Shown: positions 51,775 through 60,826, counted from the first letter of the stretch. The stretch is DNA of 64,000 bases from JAFECT01 sp036501825 (GCA_036501825.1 DASXZP010000026.1:248001-312000); one strand, 5' to 3'. Notes: generated by a model not told the origin, from the sequence alone. Numbers and translations: made by a program.

Positions 51775-52181
51775 GAGCAGATCCCCCCGAAAAGGCTCTG
51801 AACCAGTAGCGGCATGTACGCTGGAATACTTCTACAGGTAGCATAGCGGAATACGCGCGGGCCGCAAGCGGAAGGCGCGGGCGCTCGTCGCAAAACCGCG
51901 CGAAGAAATACGATCACGAGGCGGTTCGCGGTTGCGGACTTTTCGGGCGCTTGCGTGCGCGGGCGATGCGCGTCATGTCTCAGGAAATCGATCATCGCGA
52001 TGATGTGCGCTCGTCTTCGAAGCGGGACGAACTGAGCGTCGCGTTCACGCACCCTTTCACTCATCACCGACCGTTGTGGGCTGCAACACTTGCCCTCCTG
52101 GCCTGCGCGAAGAGCGCAGTCCGGTCCCCCCGTCTCGAGGACGGGGGGACACGCTCGCGCTCGTGGTTTTGGAGTTGTTTC
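51775..52181. other. Intergenic region with family D half repeat
   Basis: This 407-bp gap holds the promoter side of the minus-strand lipoprotein gene and, at 52036-52151, a half copy of the family D element (GCGTTCACGC..., TGCCCTCCTGGCCTGCGCGA, GAGCGCAGTCCGG, ending with a CCCCCCGTCTCGAGGACGGG hairpin). The ribosome-binding GGAG of the tail gene is about 20 bp beyond the repeat. I see no gene in it. Confidence 0.7.
52036..52151. repeat. Family D element, right half only
   Basis: About 115 bp closely related to 48149-48264, in the same orientation and again just upstream of a late tail gene. The left arm is absent or too decayed to see. Confidence 0.75.
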
Positions 52182-53687
52182 ATGTACGTCGATCTCGAGT
52201 TTCCGCCCGGCGTGTTCGCCAATGGGACGGCGCGGCAGGCGCGGGGGCGGTGGCGGGATTCCAACCTGGTGCGTTCGCCCAATGGGTCGGACCTGCAGCC
52301 GGTGGGCGGCTGGAGTCAGCGGGGGACGGCGGCGGTGAGCGGGCTGGCGCGCGCGATCGTCACCTGGAAGGACAACGCCAACGAACGCTGGGTCGCCATC
52401 GGCACGCACGAGAAGCTGTACGTGCAGACGGTGACCGGCGCGCTGGTCGACATCACGCCCGCGGGCTTCACCGCCGGGCGTCCAGACGCGTCGGGCGAGG
52501 GCGGGTTCGGCGAGGGGCCGTACGGCGTGGGAGCATTCGGTACGGGACGCCCGGATACCGAGGACATTCAGCCGGCGTCGGTGTGGACGTTGGACGTGTG
52601 GGGCGAGTGGTTGCTGGGGGCCATGGCCGAGGACGGCAAGCTGTATCTGTGGAAGCTGGACGCGGCGACGCCGACGCCGGCGCAGGTCGTGTCGGGCGCG
52701 CCGACGGGCGTCTCAGGCTGTTCGGTGAGCCAGGAGCGGTTCATCTTCGTCTATCGCGGCCGCAACATCGCCTGGTGCGACCAGGAGGCGGAGACGGTGT
52801 GGACCGCCTCGGCCACCAACCAGGCCGGCGATCAGGACATCGACACGGAAGGCACCTTCCGCTTCGGCCGCAAGCTGAGGGGCGGGGTGCAGCTGCATTT
52901 CACCGAGGTCGACGTGTGGTCCTCGACCTATCTGGGGCCGCCGTTCGTGCACGGCTTTCAGCTGGCGGGCGCCGATTGCGGCGCGGTGTCGACAGGGGCG
53001 CCGGTGGCGATCGACAGTCGCTGTGTGTGGATGGGGCGCAAGAGCTTCTTTCTCTACGACGGGACGGTCAATCCTTTGCCGTGCGAGGTCGCCGACAAGG
53101 TGTTCGCCGACTTCGACGAGACGCAGGGCTCGAAGGTCTGCGCCTATCACAACACCAAGCACGGCGAGGTGTGGTGGTTCTATCCCTCGGCGGGGTCGTT
53201 GGAGGATGACCGCTATGTGCTGTGGAACTATCGGCTGAACCACTGGTGGGTGGGGGCGCTGGCGCGCACCTGCGGCGAGGGGAACGGCATCTTCCAGAAC
53301 CCGATCATGGTCGATCCCTCAGGCGCGATCTGGGAGCATGAGGTCGGCTTCAGCTATCCGTCGGGCGGCGAGACCCTGACGCCGTTCGTGCGGTCGGGCC
53401 CGGTGGAGTGGCCGTCGCAGGGCGGCATGGCGCAGGGCGACCAGCGCGTGGTGGTCAAGGGCTTTGTCGCCGACGAGAAGAGCCTGGGCGATGCGACGGT
53501 CACCTTCTATGCGCGGGAGTTTCCCAACACCGCCGAGACGGCGTTCGGCCCCTTCGCGGTCAGCGCGGACCCGACCGACGTGGTGTTCTCGGCGCGTCAA
53601 CTCGAAATGGAGGTCGCCTTCACCGGCATGGACGACGCGCGCGCGGGGATCTTCCGCCTCGACGCCCTGCCGGTGAGCCGGCGATGA
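52182..53687 (+). CDS. Tail protein (hub/nozzle candidate)
   Basis: The 501-aa product starts YVDLEFPPGVFANGTARQAR and is beta-propeller-like, with repeated Trp-containing blades (WVAIGTHEKLYV, VWTLDVWGEWLLGAM, FFLYDGTVNPLPC, VWWFYPSAGS). This fits podoviral tail nozzle/tubular-B-like proteins. GGAG lies seven bases before ATG 52182. It is coupled to the next gene by ATGA. Confidence 0.75.
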   Translation: MYVDLEFPPGVFANGTARQARGRWRDSNLVRSPNGSDLQPVGGWSQRGTAAVSGLARAIVTWKDNANERWVAIGTHEKLYVQTVTGALVDITPAGFTAGRPDASGEGGFGEGPYGVGAFGTGRPDTEDIQPASVWTLDVWGEWLLGAMAEDGKLYLWKLDAATPTPAQVVSGAPTGVSGCSVSQERFIFVYRGRNIAWCDQEAETVWTASATNQAGDQDIDTEGTFRFGRKLRGGVQLHFTEVDVWSSTYLGPPFVHGFQLAGADCGAVSTGAPVAIDSRCVWMGRKSFFLYDGTVNPLPCEVADKVFADFDETQGSKVCAYHNTKHGEVWWFYPSAGSLEDDRYVLWNYRLNHWWVGALARTCGEGNGIFQNPIMVDPSGAIWEHEVGFSYPSGGETLTPFVRSGPVEWPSQGGMAQGDQRVVVKGFVADEKSLGDATVTFYAREFPNTAETAFGPFAVSADPTDVVFSARQLEMEVAFTGMDDARAGIFRLDALPVSRR

Positions 53688-54160
53688 CCCTGCAACCGAT
53701 CAACGCGCCGGCGAGGTACGACCGGTCGAACGAGCAACAGTTCCGCCAGCAGATCGCGACGGCCCTGGCGCGCGTTCCGGACGGGGTTGCGGCGACGCCG
53801 GTGGCCGCGCGGATGGCGGCGAGCGAGACCCTGGCTGACGGGGCGTTCGCCAGCATCTGGTCAAACGCGGGCGTGTGTGAACTGAGGAACGCGGACAATA
53901 CCGACCCGGCCAAAGCTGTCGATGTGTTCGTCCTGAAGGGCTGCGCCGCGGGCGGCGTGCCGCTGATCTACGGCCCAGGCGCGATCAACACCGCGCTCGG
54001 CGGGCTGACGCCGGGCGCGGGTTACTGGCTGGGAACGACGGGCGGCGTGACCGCTATGGCGCCGGCGGCCGAACACAGCGGCGACATCGTGCAGTTCGTC
54101 GGCAAAGCGCTGAGCGCGACGAGCCTGCTGTTCCTGCGCGGCGAACCGACCACCCTCTGA
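53684..54160 (+). CDS. Hypothetical tail protein
   Basis: The 158-aa product has a short helical N-terminus (YDRSNEQQFRQQIATALARV) and a beta-rich C-terminal part (GLTPGAGYWLGTTGG, HSGDIVQFVGKALSATSL), resembling capsid-binding or fibre-attachment proteins. It is located between the tail hub and the receptor-binding protein. Confidence 0.7.
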   Translation: MTLQPINAPARYDRSNEQQFRQQIATALARVPDGVAATPVAARMAASETLADGAFASIWSNAGVCELRNADNTDPAKAVDVFVLKGCAAGGVPLIYGPGAINTALGGLTPGAGYWLGTTGGVTAMAPAAEHSGDIVQFVGKALSATSLLFLRGEPTTL

Positions 54161-54171
54161 CGGAGATGGAC

Positions 54172-55173
54172 ATGGCGTGTGCAAAGACCTTCGCCGCCTG
54201 GGCGGCGGCCGCGACGGCGGCGTGCGCGCTGGCGACCGCGCCGGCGGCGGCGGCCAACCACTATCCGCTCGCGAAGGTAGCGGCTCAGACCGAGACCTTG
54301 CCGGCGGGCTCCGGCCTGCAACTCAACCCCTCGACCACCAGCAACCCCGCCCTGAACATCCCCTGCACCGCCGGCGCCGCGCCGACATCGCCGCAGGACG
54401 GCGACACCTGGTGCACCCCCGCCGGCCTCTTCGTCCGCGTCGGCGGCGCAACGGTGGGGCCGCTGGGGGCGGGTGGGGGATCGTCCGGACTGACGATCTC
54501 AAATTTTCAGTGGACCGACGGGTCTCACTACTACACCTACCCCGGCGGCGCGCTGAATGCAGTGCCAAGCGCGAGCGCCTTCAGTTGGGTGAATCAAGGG
54601 AGCGCGACGGAGACGGCGAGTGCCGGCCAACTGCTGCTGGCCGACACTTCCCCATCGGTCAGCGCCGTAGCCTGGCGACTTCGCGTCAAAACGTTTAGCG
54701 GGAAGACTACGCTCGTCATGGCGATCTACCCGCTGTTGCAAGGGGGCGGTGCGGGCAGTTTGAGCAGCGGCGCGACTGGAAACAACCCGTGCGCTGGTAT
54801 GATCCTTTACGAAAGCGGCACCGGTAAGCTGCTATTCTTCGGCGCTGACTACGACAACACCTCGAACCAGGGTGTGGGAGCGTGGTCGTTTACCAGCACG
54901 ACTGCCTTCAACGCCGTGCGCGCACGAGTCAACACACCGCAAGGGACCGGGATCGTGTGGCTGAAAGCCGTCTTATCAGGCGGCAGCACAACCCTTTCCT
55001 ACTCGCTCGACGGTGGGGTGACCTATACGCAGCTCTATACGGCGGCGGCCACGACTAACTTCACCGTCGCGCCAAACGAGTGGGGCTACGGTGTGCAGAG
55101 TCAGCAGACCGCCACTGCGCCGGTGATAAACATGCCTTCGTCGGTCGCGTTGCTGAGCTTTGGAGAAAGTTAG
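54172..55173 (+). CDS. Receptor-binding-like protein with signal peptide and lectin-like end
   Basis: The 333-aa product starts with an Ala-rich signal segment (KTFAAWAAAATAACALATAP then AAAANHYPL). It next has a fibre module at residues 60-98 related to those of the 48295 fibre (LNIPCTAGAAPTSPQDGDTW), and then a C-terminal beta domain like concanavalin-A-type lectins (VSAVAWRLRVKTF, WLKAVLSGGSTTLSYSLDG). The start at 54172 has CGGAG six bases upstream. It overlaps the convergent acyltransferase by 4 nt, which suggests functional pairing with surface-sugar modification. Confidence 0.75.
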   Translation: MACAKTFAAWAAAATAACALATAPAAAANHYPLAKVAAQTETLPAGSGLQLNPSTTSNPALNIPCTAGAAPTSPQDGDTWCTPAGLFVRVGGATVGPLGAGGGSSGLTISNFQWTDGSHYYTYPGGALNAVPSASAFSWVNQGSATETASAGQLLLADTSPSVSAVAWRLRVKTFSGKTTLVMAIYPLLQGGGAGSLSSGATGNNPCAGMILYESGTGKLLFFGADYDNTSNQGVGAWSFTSTTAFNAVRARVNTPQGTGIVWLKAVLSGGSTTLSYSLDGGVTYTQLYTAAATTNFTVAPNEWGYGVQSQQTATAPVINMPSSVALLSFGES

Positions 55174-56135
55174 GCTGGTTTCAACCGTGCAAATCGGACG
55201 GAAAGCGCGCTTCGGACCGGTTCATCGTATAGGACCATCGCGACGTGAGCCAGGCAGACGGCTGCGGCACAGGTCGCGACGAAGCCCCAAGGGCCGACAA
55301 TGCCATGCCGCGCCGCCCACCAACCGAGAGGCCAGTGGATTGCGTAAAGCGGATAAGATAGGCGCCCGAGGTAGTCACACGCTGGCCGAGCGAATGAGGG
55401 CGGATCGGAAATTCCTGCAAGCAGCACCACGGTGAACGCCGCCGTGCGCAAGACCGACACCTTCTGAATCTCTGGGATGCAAAGCAGACATACCAGGAGG
55501 AGCATTGCCGCGATCGGCAGGCTCTTTGATCCACTCGACTTTTTGACCAAGCGGTGAACCAAAATGCCGGTGACGAACGGAAGCAATCCCCGTGCAAACT
55601 CTTCTGGAGGGTTCGGCGTCTGAAGAAGGCTTGCGGCGACGGCGGCGCAACCAAGCACGATAACGAGGTAAGGAATCCTCATCCGCGCGAGCAGAATAAA
55701 CACGACGCTGAGTTCAGCCTCAATCGCAATTGACCAAAGCGGAACGTCGAAGGCATAGCTTATGCCAGGAAATGGGAGCCCGATAAGGTTTAAGGCTAGC
55801 GCCGTGCGCCAAGGTCCAGCGAGACCCGTGCTCAGCATCAGCGATGCGCCAAGCGCGACGCCGAAAAGCACCATCGGATAAAGACGTATTACCCGCGCCC
55901 GAACGTATCGCGCGCCCGGGGCGACATATGCTGCAGACAGTACAAATCCGGATAAGAGAAAAAAGAAGTCGACGGCTCGGCCTGCGCTCGTGAGCGTCCT
56001 GCCGAGCGTGAATTCAGACGTGTGTAGAAACATGATGGCTAAGGCGGCAATGCCTCGCAAACCATCGAGGGACACGTAACGCGTCGTTCCACCACTCGTC
56101 GTGTGTAGACCCAATACCGCCGTCGTTGTCGACAC
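55170..56135 (-). CDS. Acyltransferase family 3 (O-acetylase) cargo gene
   Basis: The 321-aa membrane protein has the OafA/acyltransferase-3 signature YVSLDGLRGIAALAIMFLH, RLYPMVLFGVALG, VPLWSIAIEAELSVVF and about ten hydrophobic helices. It transfers acyl (often acetyl) groups to cell-surface polysaccharide. Phages use such genes to change the receptor of the lysogen. It is on the minus strand and ends inside the receptor-binding gene (4-nt overlap). GTG 56135 is taken as start; a longer frame to 56198 is possible. Confidence 0.82.
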   Translation of the reverse strand: MSTTTAVLGLHTTSGGTTRYVSLDGLRGIAALAIMFLHTSEFTLGRTLTSAGRAVDFFFLLSGFVLSAAYVAPGARYVRARVIRLYPMVLFGVALGASLMLSTGLAGPWRTALALNLIGLPFPGISYAFDVPLWSIAIEAELSVVFILLARMRIPYLVIVLGCAAVAASLLQTPNPPEEFARGLLPFVTGILVHRLVKKSSGSKSLPIAAMLLLVCLLCIPEIQKVSVLRTAAFTVVLLAGISDPPSFARPACDYLGRLSYPLYAIHWPLGWWAARHGIVGPWGFVATCAAAVCLAHVAMVLYDEPVRSALSVRFARLKPA

Positions 56136-56206
56136 TCTGCCTGCCCCAATCCCCGCGCCGCGAAGCCTGCCACGCCTCGGACGGTCCGCCAACCCCATGG
56201 GGTCCC

Positions 56207-56590
56207 ATGCCTCGCGACACCTTCGACGCGGAGTGGGCTCGTTGTGAGCCCCTCTTGCGGCGCGCCTGGGGGCGGGCGCCGCAGGTTTGGTCGCTGGCGG
56301 CGATACGGGGGCGGGCGGGGCGGGGGGACGGGGTTTATTTCTGGCCGGGCAAACGCTCGGCGATCGTGGGCGAGGTGGCGCGGGGCGACCTGGGCGCCGC
56401 GTTCAATTTCTGGCTCGGCGCGGGTGAGCGCGCGGAGCTGTTCGACATGACGCAGCGGATCGAGGCGTGGGCGGTCGCGACGCACGGCGTGACGGTGTTC
56501 CTGGTGCAGGGGCGTCGCGGCTGGGGCCGGTACGCGGGCAAGCACGGCTATCGGCGCGGCGGCGATTTCTTCGTGAAGGAGAGGCGATGA
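56207..56590 (+). CDS. Internal virion/GNAT-like protein
   Basis: The 127-aa product (RCEPLLRRAWGRAPQVWSLA, FNFWLGAGERAELFDM, then GRRGWGRYAGKHGY) resembles small proteins coded before the ejection proteins of podoviruses; the pattern suggests an acetyltransferase-like fold with unknown role. Its stop overlaps the next start (ATGA). Confidence 0.7.
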   Translation: MPRDTFDAEWARCEPLLRRAWGRAPQVWSLAAIRGRAGRGDGVYFWPGKRSAIVGEVARGDLGAAFNFWLGAGERAELFDMTQRIEAWAVATHGVTVFLVQGRRGWGRYAGKHGYRRGGDFFVKERR

Positions 56591-57972
56591 GTTTTGGCGG
56601 CAGCAGTTCGAAATCTTCGACCACCCAGACGTCGACGCCCAATCCGCTGACGACGCAACTGTACGATCCGACGTTCCAGCAGGCGTCGACCGACTTCAAT
56701 CAGCCGGTCAGCGCCTATACCGGCGAGCTCTATCCCGGCATGACCGCGGCCCAGACCCAGGCCGGGCAGATGGTCGAGAACGACGTCGGTATGGGCTCGC
56801 AGGCGGTGTCGGACGCGGTGAACACAGCGACAGGGCTCAGCGACTATGCCGCGCCGCAGGTGACCGCGCCGACGGTGCAGGGCGCGAGCCTGGGGCCCGC
56901 GGCGCAGGCGACCGCGCAAGGCTATGCGCCGACGATGGCGACGGCGGCGACCGCGGGGCCGGCGGCGCTGAGCGCGGGGGCGGCGATCGATCCGTCGGCG
57001 GTGCAGAGCGTGAGTTCGACCGGCCTGACCGGCACGGACCTGTCGGCCTATATGAACCCCTATGTCTCGAGCGTCATCGATCCGGCGCTGCAGCAGATGG
57101 AGCAGCAGCGGCAGCAGGCGATCACCCAGACGCAGGGCCAGGCGACCCAGGCGGGCGCGTTTGGCGGATCGCGCGAGGGCGTGGCCGACGCGCTGACCAA
57201 TCAGGCCTGGGGCAATACCGAGGCGCAGGAGATCGGCAACCTTTATAACACCGGCTATCAGCAGGCGGCGCAGAACGCCGAGACCGACGCGTCGCGCGCG
57301 TTGCAGGCCGGTGAAGCGAACCAGCAGACGGACCTGGCCGCCGGCACGACCGACGCGGGCCTGTTGTCGAGCACCAATGCGCTGAACGCCGGCGCGCTGA
57401 ACAGCCTGTCGCAGTATCTTGCGGGCCTGGAGCAGCAGACGTCGCTGGCGAACCAGGGCGCGTCGAACACCGCGTCCCAGTTCGGCGCCGGGGCCGCGAA
57501 CACCGCAAGTCTCGCGAACCAGTCGGCGGACGATGCGATCGCGGAATATCTCGCGGGGCTGCAGGAGCAGACCGGGCTCGCCCAGGTGGGCTATGACATG
57601 AGCGCGCAGACCTCGAACCAGAACGCGGGCCTGGCGTCAGCGGGGCTGGACCTGAATTCGGCCTCGGCGCTGGCGGGCTATGGCGCGCAACAACAGTCGA
57701 TGGGGCTGACCGGCGCCAATGCGGTCAACGCCTATGGCACGGAAGAGCAGCAGACCCAGGCGGCGCAGGACGCGGCGGCGTACGCCGACTACCAGCGCCA
57801 GATCACTCAGAGCATCGATGAGGGCCAGGGCGACCTCGGCCTGCTGGGCTCGCTGTTCGACGCCTATGCCGGCGCCACGCAGAAGGCGAACAGCAACAGT
57901 TCGAGCACAAACTGGAGCGTCAACCCGCTGCAGGTGGCGCAGGGGCTGGCCATGCTGCCGATCGGCGGCTGA
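56587..57972 (+). CDS. Internal virion/ejection-like structural protein
   Basis: The 461-aa product has a flexible Ser/Thr-rich start and the conserved phage segment MNPYVSSVIDPALQQ followed by AGAFGGSREG. Long Gln/Ala/Asn-rich helical repeats (QQTSLANQGASNTASQ-type) follow. Proteins of this kind are found in podovirus virions and may be ejected with the DNA; the exact role is unknown. Confidence 0.75.
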   Translation: MSFGGSSSKSSTTQTSTPNPLTTQLYDPTFQQASTDFNQPVSAYTGELYPGMTAAQTQAGQMVENDVGMGSQAVSDAVNTATGLSDYAAPQVTAPTVQGASLGPAAQATAQGYAPTMATAATAGPAALSAGAAIDPSAVQSVSSTGLTGTDLSAYMNPYVSSVIDPALQQMEQQRQQAITQTQGQATQAGAFGGSREGVADALTNQAWGNTEAQEIGNLYNTGYQQAAQNAETDASRALQAGEANQQTDLAAGTTDAGLLSSTNALNAGALNSLSQYLAGLEQQTSLANQGASNTASQFGAGAANTASLANQSADDAIAEYLAGLQEQTGLAQVGYDMSAQTSNQNAGLASAGLDLNSASALAGYGAQQQSMGLTGANAVNAYGTEEQQTQAAQDAAAYADYQRQITQSIDEGQGDLGLLGSLFDAYAGATQKANSNSSSTNWSVNPLQVAQGLAMLPIGG

Positions 57973-58044
57973 GGCCGCGGCGCCGCGAACTTTCCAATAC
58001 TTCTGTCGCAGGCCGCTTCGAGGCGGGATCCCGGAGATTGAACG

Positions 58045-58548
58045 ATGAGCAACAGTGATTTTGTTTTCCCGCCCTATCAGGACCCGGGCGCTTCCTTTGA
58101 GCCGGTGATGACCGGCTACGATCAGCCGGACGCGGCGCCGGCGAATACGCAGACGGCGCCGCCGCAACCCCCGACGTCAGCGCCCGTCGCGGCGGCCGCG
58201 CCGCCCTCTCCCAGTTGGATGCAGCGGGTGCAGGGCGTGGTCGGATTGCCGACCACGCCGATGAGCCCGCAGGCGCGTCTGCTGACTCTGGCCAACCAGC
58301 GCCCGCAGGACGCGACGCATCCCGCGTCGCCGCCGCAGCCCGTCCAGCTGTCGCCCGGCGGCGCGCAGCACGCGAGCCCGGCGCCGCAGATCGGTCCGCT
58401 GCGTTTCGGCGTGTTCGGCGCCAATGCGCCACGGCCCGGCCAGACGCTCTACCAGCGCCCCGGCGGCCCGAGCGGCTTCATGCAACCGGGCGGCGGCGCC
58501 GGCCCGATCCCGGCGCCGGGCTCCGGCGGCGGATTCGGCGCGAGCTGA
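58045..58548 (+). CDS. Pro/Gln-rich prophage protein
   Basis: The 167-aa product is low complexity (Pro, Gln, Ala, Gly) with a short structured part WMQRVQGVVGLP and a Gly-rich end. It may be a disordered internal virion protein. No family is recognised. Confidence 0.6.
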   Translation: MSNSDFVFPPYQDPGASFEPVMTGYDQPDAAPANTQTAPPQPPTSAPVAAAAPPSPSWMQRVQGVVGLPTTPMSPQARLLTLANQRPQDATHPASPPQPVQLSPGGAQHASPAPQIGPLRFGVFGANAPRPGQTLYQRPGGPSGFMQPGGGAGPIPAPGSGGGFGAS

Positions 58549-58551
58549 CCC

Positions 58552-58851
58552 ATGTCGCCCGAAGCCTGGATTGCGCTTGCCATCGGGGTGGCGACCCTGG
58601 TGGTGAACGGGTGCACACTCGCGGTCGGCTACGGCATTTTGCGCGGCACGGTGAATGCGCTGAAGGAGCGGGTGATCGCGCTCGAGAAGCAGAGCGAGGC
58701 GATCGCGGGGCTGCAGGCGCTGATCGCGCGCATCGATGAGCGAACCAAAGGCACGGACGAGAACCTGCGCGACCTGAGCCGGCGGCTGGAGTGGACGGCG
58801 ACGATCGCCGGCTTCAGCGCGCCCTTCGACGCGGACAAACGCAAACCCTGA
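58552..58851 (+). CDS. Small membrane protein with coiled coil
   Basis: The 99-aa product has one N-terminal membrane helix (WIALAIGVATLVVNGCTLAV) and a long amphipathic helix (LKERVIALEKQSEAIAGL). It lies at the beginning of the lysis block and could be a spanin- or holin-related protein. Confidence 0.65.
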   Translation: MSPEAWIALAIGVATLVVNGCTLAVGYGILRGTVNALKERVIALEKQSEAIAGLQALIARIDERTKGTDENLRDLSRRLEWTATIAGFSAPFDADKRKP

Positions 58852-58905
58852 CCCGCCTTCGCCGACGGCTTCGGCGCGGCATGCCCCTTTAAGGAGTGAC
58901 CTCAC

Positions 58906-59193
58906 ATGACTGACACGACATCTTCGACCCCGCTTGCGGGGCCGTTGCCGACGCTTGCGCAGAATCTGGCGGCGGCGCTGGCGCAGAAGGCGTTCGCCTG
59001 GCTGGCGGCCGCCCTGGTGGCGCACGGCTGGCTGGCGGCGAACGGGCAGCAACAATTCGTCGAGGCCGGCGCAGGCTTTGCGCTGGCGCTGGTCTCCATC
59101 GCCTGGACCTGGGCGCACGAGCGGAGCCGCACCAAGGTTGCGCAACAGGCGCTGGCCGCCGCGCCGCCGCCGCGTTCTGGAGCCTCGTCGTGA
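58906..59193 (+). CDS. Holin-like membrane protein
   Basis: The 95-aa product has two hydrophobic helices (FAWLAAALVAHGWLAA and AGFALALVSIAWTWAHE) followed by a positively charged tail. This is the size and shape of phage holins, which time lysis by opening the inner membrane. Its stop overlaps the endolysin start (GTGA). Confidence 0.7.
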   Translation: MTDTTSSTPLAGPLPTLAQNLAAALAQKAFAWLAAALVAHGWLAANGQQQFVEAGAGFALALVSIAWTWAHERSRTKVAQQALAAAPPPRSGASS

Positions 59194-59723
59194 GCGTGGA
59201 CGCCGACCAGCGCTTTCAGCGCTGCGCCGCCTTCGTGCTCGAGCGGGAAGGGTGGGGGACGTTCACCGACGATCCCCGCGACCCCGGCGGTCCGACGCGT
59301 TGGGGCATCACCCTGAAGGCGCTGCAGGCGCGGCGCGGGGAGTCTTGCACCGCCGCCGACGTCGAGAGGCTGAGCGAGGATGCGGCGCTGTGGATCTATC
59401 GCGACGACTACTGGGACGCGGTGGGGGGCGACGACCTGCCGGCGGGCGTCGACCTGATCGTGTTCGACGCGGCGGTGAACCAGGGCGCGGCGCGCGCCGC
59501 GCGCTTCCTGCAGACGGCGGCCGGGGTGGAGGCCGACGGCGTGGTCGGCCCGCAGACGCTGGCGGCTGTGCAGGCGGCGAACGCCGACAGCCTGATCGAC
59601 CGGATCAAGACCGAGCGCGTCACCGCCTATTGGGAGACGCCGGGGTGGAGCAGCTTCGGCCACGGCTGGGCCAACCGCCTGGCGGGGTGCGTCGGCCAGG
59701 CGCACCGGTGGGCGGACGAATGA
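59190..59723 (+). CDS. GH108 endolysin
   Basis: The 177-aa product matches glycoside hydrolase 108: FVLEREGW with the likely catalytic Glu (residue 20), DPGGPTRWGIT, WIYRDDYWDAV, and the C-terminal peptidoglycan-binding part FDAAVNQGAARAARFLQ and VVGPQTLAAVQ. It cuts the cell wall for phage release. The start is GTG 59190, overlapping the holin stop; the stop overlaps the next lipoprotein. Confidence 0.9.
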   Translation: MSVDADQRFQRCAAFVLEREGWGTFTDDPRDPGGPTRWGITLKALQARRGESCTAADVERLSEDAALWIYRDDYWDAVGGDDLPAGVDLIVFDAAVNQGAARAARFLQTAAGVEADGVVGPQTLAAVQAANADSLIDRIKTERVTAYWETPGWSSFGHGWANRLAGCVGQAHRWADE

Positions 59724-60091
59724 GCGGGCGCGTGGTGAGGGCGTTTGCGGCGGCTTGCGCTGCGTTCGTGCTTCCGGGCTGCGCGGTCGTGGTGGCGCGC
59801 ACGGCGGACGCGCCGCCGCGGCTCAGCGCGTGGCCGTTTGGGGTGCGGGTTGAGCGGGGCCGCGGCGACGCGGTCAGCGTCGACAGCGCCAGCCTGGGTA
59901 TGGTGGCCGGCTGCGGTTTGGTCGGGCTGGGCCTACAGCGCTGTGCGCAGATCCGCATCGATGCGCACGGTTGCGGCGTCGCCATCGTCGAGCAACCCGA
60001 TCCGAAAAGCCGCGCGCTGCTGGCGCGCATCGCGGGACAGGCGCGCGCCGCCTGTTTGCATTCAAACACCGACAAGGAGGCTATCCCATGA
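59720..60091 (+). CDS. Small lipoprotein in lysis block
   Basis: The 123-aa product has a signal with lipobox (AFAAACAAFVLPGC). The rest is short and basic with several Cys, no family recognised. It is coupled to the endolysin (ATGA) and to the next lipoprotein (ATGA). It may be an outer-membrane spanin partner. Confidence 0.65.
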   Translation: MSGRVVRAFAAACAAFVLPGCAVVVARTADAPPRLSAWPFGVRVERGRGDAVSVDSASLGMVAGCGLVGLGLQRCAQIRIDAHGCGVAIVEQPDPKSRALLARIAGQARAACLHSNTDKEAIP

Positions 60092-60570
60092 CCAAGATTC
60101 TGTTCGCCGGCGCGTGTGCCCTGGCGCTGTGCGCCTGCGCCACGTCCAACATCGTCGGCGGTTCGAGTTCGACATACGGCATCGGGGCGCAAACGCTTCC
60201 CGACGGCACATTCAAGGGGAGTATAGGGGCGACTACGGCGGATTTCGTCACCGTGCCGCTCGACCGCTCGAAGGGCGTGTCGAACCCGTATGAGGTGCCG
60301 ACCATGTGCGGCGGCAAGGATGCGGTTTCCACCTATGGCACCATCGGCGGCGTCGCCTCTGCCGGCGCAGGCACCACGACGTCGGCCGCCGCGTCGACCA
60401 AGCCCGGCATCGCGCTGTCGCTGAACCGCGGCCTGGCGACGGGAGAGCCGGCGCGTCTGCTGGCGCTGGCCGAGTTGCAACAGGCGAACACGACGATCAA
60501 CGCCATGCACGAGTACCACAACTGCTCGCAGGTGACGCCGCCCACTGCGGCGCCCGCGGCCGGGAGTTAG
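60088..60570 (+). CDS. Lipoprotein in lysis block
   Basis: The 160-aa product has the signal KILFAGACALALCAC and a Gly/Ser/Thr-rich body, plus CGGKDAVSTYGTIGGVASAG. Function is unknown. GGAGG precedes the ATG at 60088. Confidence 0.65.
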   Translation: MTKILFAGACALALCACATSNIVGGSSSTYGIGAQTLPDGTFKGSIGATTADFVTVPLDRSKGVSNPYEVPTMCGGKDAVSTYGTIGGVASAGAGTTTSAAASTKPGIALSLNRGLATGEPARLLALAELQQANTTINAMHEYHNCSQVTPPTAAPAAGS

Positions 60571-60574
60571 GCGC

Positions 60575-60805
60575 ATGGGTCAGCTCATCGGGTTCGTCGC
60601 GCAACTGCTGTCGCGCCTGTTCGGCGCGTGGCTGGCGCGGCCCGATCCGGTCGCGCAGGCCTCGCGCGAGGCCGGAGCGGCGCAGGCCGATCTCGCGGTC
60701 ACGCGCGGCGCGCTCGAGGCGCAATGGCGGGTCACGCAAGCGGCGGAAACGGCGCCGCGCACGGACGCGGCGGTCGACGATTTGCTGAGCAAGGGCGAGG
60801 CCTAG
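60575..60805 (+). CDS. Small amphipathic membrane-associated protein
   Basis: The 76-aa product has a hydrophobic start (MGQLIGFVAQLLSRLFGAWL) and a helical charged remainder. It could be an inner-membrane spanin (Rz-like), pairing with the downstream lipoprotein. Confidence 0.55.
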   Translation: MGQLIGFVAQLLSRLFGAWLARPDPVAQASREAGAAQADLAVTRGALEAQWRVTQAAETAPRTDAAVDDLLSKGEA

Positions 60806-60826
60806 GTCTCGAGGGGAGGGAAGGTC

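Noticed and set aside
11026..52151. CRISPR array
   Set aside because: The repeats are dispersed palindromes kilobases apart, with no regular spacing and no cas genes.
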